A DNA stretch of 8,837 nt from an uncultured Methanomethylovorans sp. (lineage in GTDB: Archaea; Halobacteriota; Methanosarcinia; Methanosarcinales; Methanosarcinaceae). The stretch is from assembly GCA_937968035.1 (NCBI GenBank), contig CALBTS010000054.1:1-8837 (forward strand). Direction: 5' to 3'. The notes beneath the pieces are model-generated. The model was given only the letters and a program-made list of their open reading frames with translations, ran no database searches and was not told the DNA's origin. Shown here piece after piece: positions 6,061 through 8,837 of the stretch (position 1 is the first letter of the stretch; each line of letters begins with the position of its first letter). A program made the translations under genes and the position numbers.

Positions 6061-6329
6061 ATTTATTATATTATTTGAATTTACTCTTCCTTGAACAATG
6101 GACAAAATTGAAACGTAATATAACTAATAATCTTTTTGCTTCTAAACATTCCATTATATTTATATGAGAATTAAACCTATTCTTTTCTAAATGGAAATAC
6201 AAACTTGAGTTACTAAAAAGGTTACAGATTTGTCCTATATGGATACGTTTCCATTTGTGACGGCGTAGTTCTGGCATGACCTGAACAGTGAACCTGAGTT
6301 TTTCTGAAATATAGAAGGGGGTTTCATAC
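6061..6329. other. AT-rich intergenic region and long leader of the coiled-coil gene
   Basis: No convincing gene was found in this stretch. The only long minus-strand frames crossing it are antisense shadows of the coiled-coil gene. Two plus-strand TATA-like sites are seen: ATTATATTTATATGAG (about 6153-6168) and TCCTATATGG (about 6233-6242). Use of the first would give a 5' leader of about 145 bases, use of the second about 65. The second overlaps a near-perfect dyad (6239-6254). Composition rises in GC after about 6240, consistent with transcribed leader sequence. Confidence 0.5.
6239..6254. promoter_or_regulatory. Near-palindrome in the coiled-coil gene leader, candidate operator
   Basis: ATGGATACGTTTCCAT is a 16-base dyad, symmetric at 14 of 16 positions (ATGGA-n-ACGT-n-TCCAT). 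It abuts and partly overlaps the TATA-like TCCTATATGG, so a bound repressor there would block TBP. As RNA it could also form a small stem. Function is inferred only from position and symmetry. Confidence 0.35.
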
Positions 6330-6671
6330 ATGGATAAAATGACAAAAGTTGGTATTCTTGGTGCAGCTGCTCTTATAGGTGCTGGATTGGCAGCATTGTC
6401 TGAAGAGAGAATAAGAGAGTTCGTTAAGGAAAAGGTTGATACCGGTGCCCTGAGCAAAGAGGAGGGCAAAATGCTGGTGGAAGACCTGGTCAAAGAAACA
6501 AAAAAACAGAGGCTTGACCTGGAAAAGAACATTGTCGAAAAGATACGTGCTACGGTCCTGAAAGCCGACAAGGAGCTCGCGAACCTGGAGGACAGGATAG
6601 CAGAAACAAAGATCCAGGAACTTGAAGCGGAACTTGAAAGGATGAAAAACCTTCGCAAAACTGAAAAATAA
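6330..6671 (+). CDS. Small protein with hydrophobic N-terminus and long coiled coil
   Basis: A 113-residue protein. Residues 6-23 (KVGILGAAALIGAGLAAL) form a Gly/Ala-rich hydrophobic helix that could be a membrane anchor. Residues 24-53 are charged, with a short EF-like turn (DTGALSKEEGK). Residues 55-113 are an uninterrupted highly charged helix with heptad-like Leu/Ile/Val spacing, strongly suggesting a coiled coil. The layout recalls phasin-like or PhaF/PhaM-type granule-associated proteins, as well as generic membrane-anchored coiled coils; I cannot decide between them. GAAGGGGG lies about 9-16 bases before the ATG. It stands alone, with a long leader upstream and two hairpin/T-tract elements downstream, so it is probably monocistronic. 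Confidence 0.8.
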   Translation: MDKMTKVGILGAAALIGAGLAALSEERIREFVKEKVDTGALSKEEGKMLVEDLVKETKKQRLDLEKNIVEKIRATVLKADKELANLEDRIAETKIQELEAELERMKNLRKTEK

Positions 6672-6679
6672 GGATTGGC

Positions 6680-6716
6680 GCCTTGCAAAAAGGCAATTAT
6701 TATCTTCCCTTTTTTT
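6680..6716 (+). terminator. Hairpin plus T-tract after the coiled-coil gene (first)
   Basis: GCCTT (6680-6684) and AAGGC (6690-6694) pair around a five-base loop, starting nine bases after the stop. A T7 run follows at 6710-6716. The stem is short and the T-run 15 bases away, so the T-run itself may be the active part, as in many archaeal terminators. Confidence 0.45.
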
Positions 6717-6742
6717 AAAGTATCGGGAAGATCTCATTTTTT
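6702..6742 (+). terminator. Hairpin plus T-tract after the coiled-coil gene (second)
   Basis: ATCTTCCC (6702-6709) and GGGAAGAT (6725-6732) are perfect 8-base arms around a 15-base loop. T6 follows at 6737-6742, four bases after the stem. Together with the preceding element it gives two successive stops for the plus-strand transcript before the convergent acr3 gene. Confidence 0.65.
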
Positions 6743-6822
6743 ATTAGTATTCTGATTACTATTATTGCAGGTGCTTAAAGATAATGTTCCAGTCCTTGCT
6801 TTTTAGACACTAAAGTAAGTTT

Positions 6823-6858
6823 AAAAAAGGTTGGTATCAGGTAGCAAACCAACCTTTT
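6823..6858 (-). terminator. Terminator hairpin overlapping the acr3 stop codon
   Basis: On the minus strand AAAAGGTTGG (6849-6858) and CCAACCTTTT (6825-6834) are perfect 10-base arms around a 14-base loop, and the T-run extends to six Ts at 6823-6828. The 5' arm and part of the loop lie within the last codons of acr3. The stop codon (6837-6839) is in the loop. Confidence 0.75.
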
Positions 6859-8021
6859 GTCCTCAGGCATATCTTTACCAGCATCAACATCACAGGCACT
6901 TCTATAAGCACACCCACTACAGTTGCAAGCGCAGCACCTGATGACAGACCGAATAGGATCGTTGCGGTTGCAATTGCGACCTCAAAATGATTGGATGCCC
7001 CGATCATAGCCGAAGGAGCAGCATCTTCGTAGCTCAGATGCAGACCTTTAGAGAGCACATATCCCAGCATGAAGATGAATGTGGTCTGGATGAACAGGGG
7101 GATAGCTATCCACAGGATCGTCAGGGGCTGTGAAAGAATGGTCTCTCCTTTAAAGCTGAACAACAGGATGAGTGTTATCAGCAGGGCTATGATGGTCACA
7201 GGGGTAAGAAGATGAACAAAACTTGTGTTGAACCAAGCTTCGCCTTTGCTCTGTATGATTATTTTTCTGGATACATAGCCAGCTGCAAGTGGCAAAGCTA
7301 CATATACACCTATGGAAAGAGCCAATGCCTGCCACGGCACCGGAAGTTTGCCCACCCCAAGCAGGAAACCTCCCAAGGGACCGTAAAGGAACAGCATTGT
7401 AAGAGAGTTGATCGCTACCATCACAAGAGTGTGGGCATCATTGCCCCTCGCAAGAAAACCCCATACCAGCACCATGGCAGTACATGGGGCGATACCCAGA
7501 AGGATACATCCTGCCAGATAACTGCGCCATAGAGGTATTTCGAGCATTTTTACACCATCTGCCAGAACTACAGTACCTTCACCATACGTTGCACCTACCG
7601 GCAGATCAAGACCAAAAGGCATTTTGACAAGGTCAGTAGCCTCCGGTCCGATAAAATCCAAAAAAAGCGTGCCCAGGAAAAAGACTGAGATAACATACAT
7701 AGTAAAAGGCTTTATTGCCCAGTTGATGAACAGAGTAAGACCGACGGGTTTGAAGTGTTTCCCGGCTTTAAGCACCTCTCCAAAATCGATCTTCACCATG
7801 ATGGGATACATCATGAAGAACAGACAGATGGCTATAGGTATCGAAACTACCGGCGCTTCACCGACATAGATGGACAGGCTGTCAAGATACAAAGCTACAC
7901 CGGGAGCAAATCTCCCAAGTAGTATACCTGCAATGATACAAAGAACTACCCATATAGTAAGATACTTTTCAAAAAAACCGAGACCTTTGGGCTCTTTGGT
8001 AATGCATGCTTCTGTTACCAT
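6837..8021 (-). CDS. acr3: Arsenite efflux permease, Acr3 family
   Basis: A 394-residue membrane protein with about ten helices, exporting arsenite (in some members also antimonite) using the ion gradient. The Acr3 signature is clear: the essential Cys in [17 protein letters not shown] (Cys180) and the conserved GASNHFEVA (341-349, with Glu347). A loop of about 40 residues (126-165, between the third and fourth helices, around [17 protein letters not shown]) is longer than in compact Acr3 proteins of about 350 residues. As I recall, it resembles a subgroup seen in sulfate-reducing bacteria, hinting at transfer. The start at 8021 has a strong Shine-Dalgarno (AAAGGAGG). It is divergent from arsR across 172 bases with an operator-like dyad, and its terminator overlaps the stop. 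No arsC or arsA is visible in the window. Confidence 0.93.
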   Translation of the reverse strand: MVTEACITKEPKGLGFFEKYLTIWVVLCIIAGILLGRFAPGVALYLDSLSIYVGEAPVVSIPIAICLFFMMYPIMVKIDFGEVLKAGKHFKPVGLTLFINWAIKPFTMYVISVFFLGTLFLDFIGPEATDLVKMPFGLDLPVGATYGEGTVVLADGVKMLEIPLWRSYLAGCILLGIAPCTAMVLVWGFLARGNDAHTLVMVAINSLTMLFLYGPLGGFLLGVGKLPVPWQALALSIGVYVALPLAAGYVSRKIIIQSKGEAWFNTSFVHLLTPVTIIALLITLILLFSFKGETILSQPLTILWIAIPLFIQTTFIFMLGYVLSKGLHLSYEDAAPSAMIGASNHFEVAIATATILFGLSSGAALATVVGVLIEVPVMLMLVKICLRTKGWFAT

Positions 8022-8068
8022 ATCTAAGCCTCCTTTTTCTGATGAACGTTTGGTGATATTTCTCTCAG

Positions 8069-8091
8069 GATTTCAAGTGAAACTAGAAATC
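8069..8091 (-). repeat. Small inverted repeat in the acr3 leader
   Basis: GATTTC (8069-8074) and GAAATC (8086-8091) are perfect 6-base arms; nested at the left is TTTCA-AG-TGAAA (8071-8082). It lies between the acr3 promoter and its ribosome binding site. It might be a leader stem or a second protein site, or chance in AT-rich DNA. Confidence 0.25.
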
Positions 8092-8116
8092 TCCAATATT
8101 TATTATGTAATCTGCA

Positions 8117-8124
8117 GATATAAC
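8117..8124 (-). promoter_or_regulatory. Candidate TATA box of acr3
   Basis: Minus-strand GTTATATC would place the start near 8096, giving a leader of about 75 bases. Minus-strand CATAATAAATATTGG (8094-8108) is an alternative giving about 55. The first is preferred because the arsR-side dyad (8137-8156) sits just upstream of it. Confidence 0.4.
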
Positions 8125-8136
8125 AATACAACTTAG

Positions 8137-8156
8137 ATATCAAAATATGTTGATAT
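8137..8156. promoter_or_regulatory. ArsR operator-like perfect dyad between acr3 and arsR
   Basis: ATATCAA (8137-8143) and TTGATAT (8150-8156) are perfect 7-base inverted arms with a six-base spacer. The core ATCAA-N6-TTGAT is the form I recall for ArsR-family operators. It lies six bases upstream of the arsR TATA (8162-8169) and 12 bases upstream of the acr3 TATA on the other strand. One bound dimer could therefore hinder TFB/TBP at both promoters. Confidence 0.7.
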
Positions 8157-8161
8157 GAACA

Positions 8162-8169
8162 CTTATATA
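8162..8169 (+). promoter_or_regulatory. TATA box of arsR
   Basis: CTTATATA is centred about 28 bases before the ATG at 8194, predicting a start site within a few bases of it. This makes the mRNA leaderless or nearly so, and argues against the in-frame upstream ATG at 8155, which lies before the TATA. Confidence 0.6.
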
Positions 8170-8193
8170 GAATTCAGTTTTCTCTTCAATAAC

Positions 8194-8529
8194 ATGAAAT
8201 GCTGTCCTGTTGACAAAGACCTTAAGAAAGAATGGGAACATGATTTGGAAAATGAAGCAAGCATAGATGAAAATGAGATCAATGAACTATGTAATGTATT
8301 CAAAGTACTAAGCAATCCCATTAGATTGAAGATCGCTTATCACCTTATGAAACAAGATTACTGTGTCGCAGCATTAGTTTATGTGTTAGGGGAAAAACAG
8401 AACCTTGTTTCGCACCATCTGGCTCTAATGAGAGAGAATGGGATTGTTGATCCCTATAAAAGTTCCAGGTACACATATTACAGATTAAAACCTGAAGTAT
8501 GCCTCATGCTGAGCAGCCTGAGACATTAA
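8194..8529 (+). CDS. arsR: ArsR/SmtB-family arsenic-responsive repressor
   Basis: A 111-residue winged-helix repressor. LSNPIRLKIAYHLM (39-52) and the recognition helix region KQNLVSHHLALMRENGIV (68-85), followed by a YTYYRL wing, are typical of the family. By family knowledge it binds operator DNA as a dimer and releases it on binding As(III). Cys residues are at 3, 4, 33, 57 and 103. The usual ELCVCDL metalloid loop reads DYCVAAL, keeping only its first Cys (57), while an N-terminal MKCC pair could supply the other thiolates. The start at 8194 (111 aa) is preferred over 8155 (124 aa) because of the TATA position. It is divergent from acr3 with a dyad between them and overlaps the frame of a suspected broken gene on the other strand. 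Confidence 0.9.
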   Translation: MKCCPVDKDLKKEWEHDLENEASIDENEINELCNVFKVLSNPIRLKIAYHLMKQDYCVAALVYVLGEKQNLVSHHLALMRENGIVDPYKSSRYTYYRLKPEVCLMLSSLRH

Positions 8530-8837
8530 CAAGAAAAATGAAAAATTGCTAAGACCAGTAAATGGATCAGCCAGATCTTTCGTCACTCTGCAAAAAGCCA
8601 GTTCGAAGCTTACGGGCCCAGTTCTTTGTTCTTCTGAGAGGTGCAGGGATCCACGACCTTCTTTTCCGACCATGATCTCGGGATACAGCACAGGACTCCA
8701 GCAATTTGCAGATAGCTTTTGCCCCATTCAGCTGTTCTGACAACTGTCGCATAGATCGTGCATTCCCTACAAATTTTCCATTGTACACTATATCTTTGAC
8801 ATACATGAGTATTTCATCTGGAGAAACAGAATAATCA
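8485..8837 (-). pseudogene. Suspected broken or frameshifted coding sequence at the right edge
   Basis: No intact gene is seen in the last 308 bases. On the minus strand one frame is open from the window edge and looks protein-like to about 8690 (DEILMYVKDIVYNGKF, RSMRQLSEQLNGAKAICKLL). It then turns Arg-rich, as out-of-frame translations often do, and stops at 8567. A second frame becomes protein-like from about 8685 (YPEIMVGKEGRGSLHLSEEQ, then FELAFCRVTKDLADPF) and runs to 8485, inside the 3' end of arsR. One frameshift near 8685-8695 would join them into a continuous product of 100 or more residues. I do not recognise the family. A sequencing error or chance open frames remain possible. 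Confidence 0.35.

Noticed and set aside
6071..6737. Long minus-strand open frames (205 and 137 codons) across the coiled-coil gene
   Set aside because: They are antisense to a plus-strand gene with a good ribosome binding site and coherent protein character. Their translations are Ser/Phe-rich, as typical of shadows of charged coiled-coil genes.
7212..7869. Plus-strand open frames inside acr3
   Set aside because: Antisense shadows of a membrane protein gene whose minus-strand frame carries clear Acr3 motifs.
1..8837. tRNA or rRNA genes, insertion sequences or prophage genes
   Set aside because: No tRNA-like cloverleaf pattern, rRNA core sequence, transposase or integrase motif, or long terminal inverted repeat was noticed on either strand when reading by eye.

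Overview
The window reads as chromosomal DNA of a methylotrophic or acetotrophic methanogenic archaeon of the Methanosarcinales, most like Methanosarcinaceae such as Methanolobus, Methanococcoides or Methanosarcina. Three things point there. The ribosomal proteins are of archaeal/eukaryotic type (S19e, L39e, L31e) and sit with PDCD5 and a PP-loop ATPase in the order known from these genomes. The promoters look archaeal (BRE plus TATA). The DUF1616 and small membrane proteins resemble Methanosarcinales families. Family assignments come from motif recognition in translated sequence; no database search was possible.

Left part (1-1810, all minus strand): a translation-linked cluster transcribed right to left, S19e > PDCD5 > PP-loop ATPase (COG2117-like) > L39e > start of L31e, which runs off the left edge. 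L39e (51 codons, GTG start) and the L31e fragment were found by reading the minus strand directly. A clear BRE/TATA lies upstream of S19e. Next (1944-3215, minus) is purA, adenylosuccinate synthetase of AMP synthesis, preceded by an unrecognised 118-aa Cys-containing gene (3261-3617, minus).

Middle part (3618-6060): an intergenic region with an array of about 11-bp repeats separates that gene from a divergent 90-aa membrane protein (3804-4076, plus). Facing it is a translationally coupled minus-strand pair: a DUF1616 membrane protein (5073-5960) followed by a CPBP/Rce1-type membrane protease homologue (4240-5073), whose second catalytic motif has Ser where His is expected.

Right part (6061-8837): a small protein with a membrane or amphipathic N-terminus and a long coiled coil (6330-6671, plus) follows a leader of about 270 bases and ends at hairpin/T-tract terminators. 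Convergent to it is acr3, an arsenite efflux permease (6837-8021, minus), whose own terminator hairpin overlaps its stop codon. Divergent from acr3 is an ArsR-family repressor gene (8194-8529, plus). A perfect 7-6-7 dyad lies between the two promoters, making a compact arsenic-response unit. The right end (about 8530-8837, minus) holds what looks like a broken coding sequence, with protein-like stretches in two different frames.

Two start types coexist. S19e, PDCD5, L31e, CPBP, DUF1616, the coiled-coil gene and acr3 have Shine-Dalgarno sequences. The 118-aa gene, purA, the 90-aa membrane gene and arsR have TATA boxes about 25-31 bases before the ATG and no good Shine-Dalgarno, as expected for leaderless or very short-leader mRNAs.
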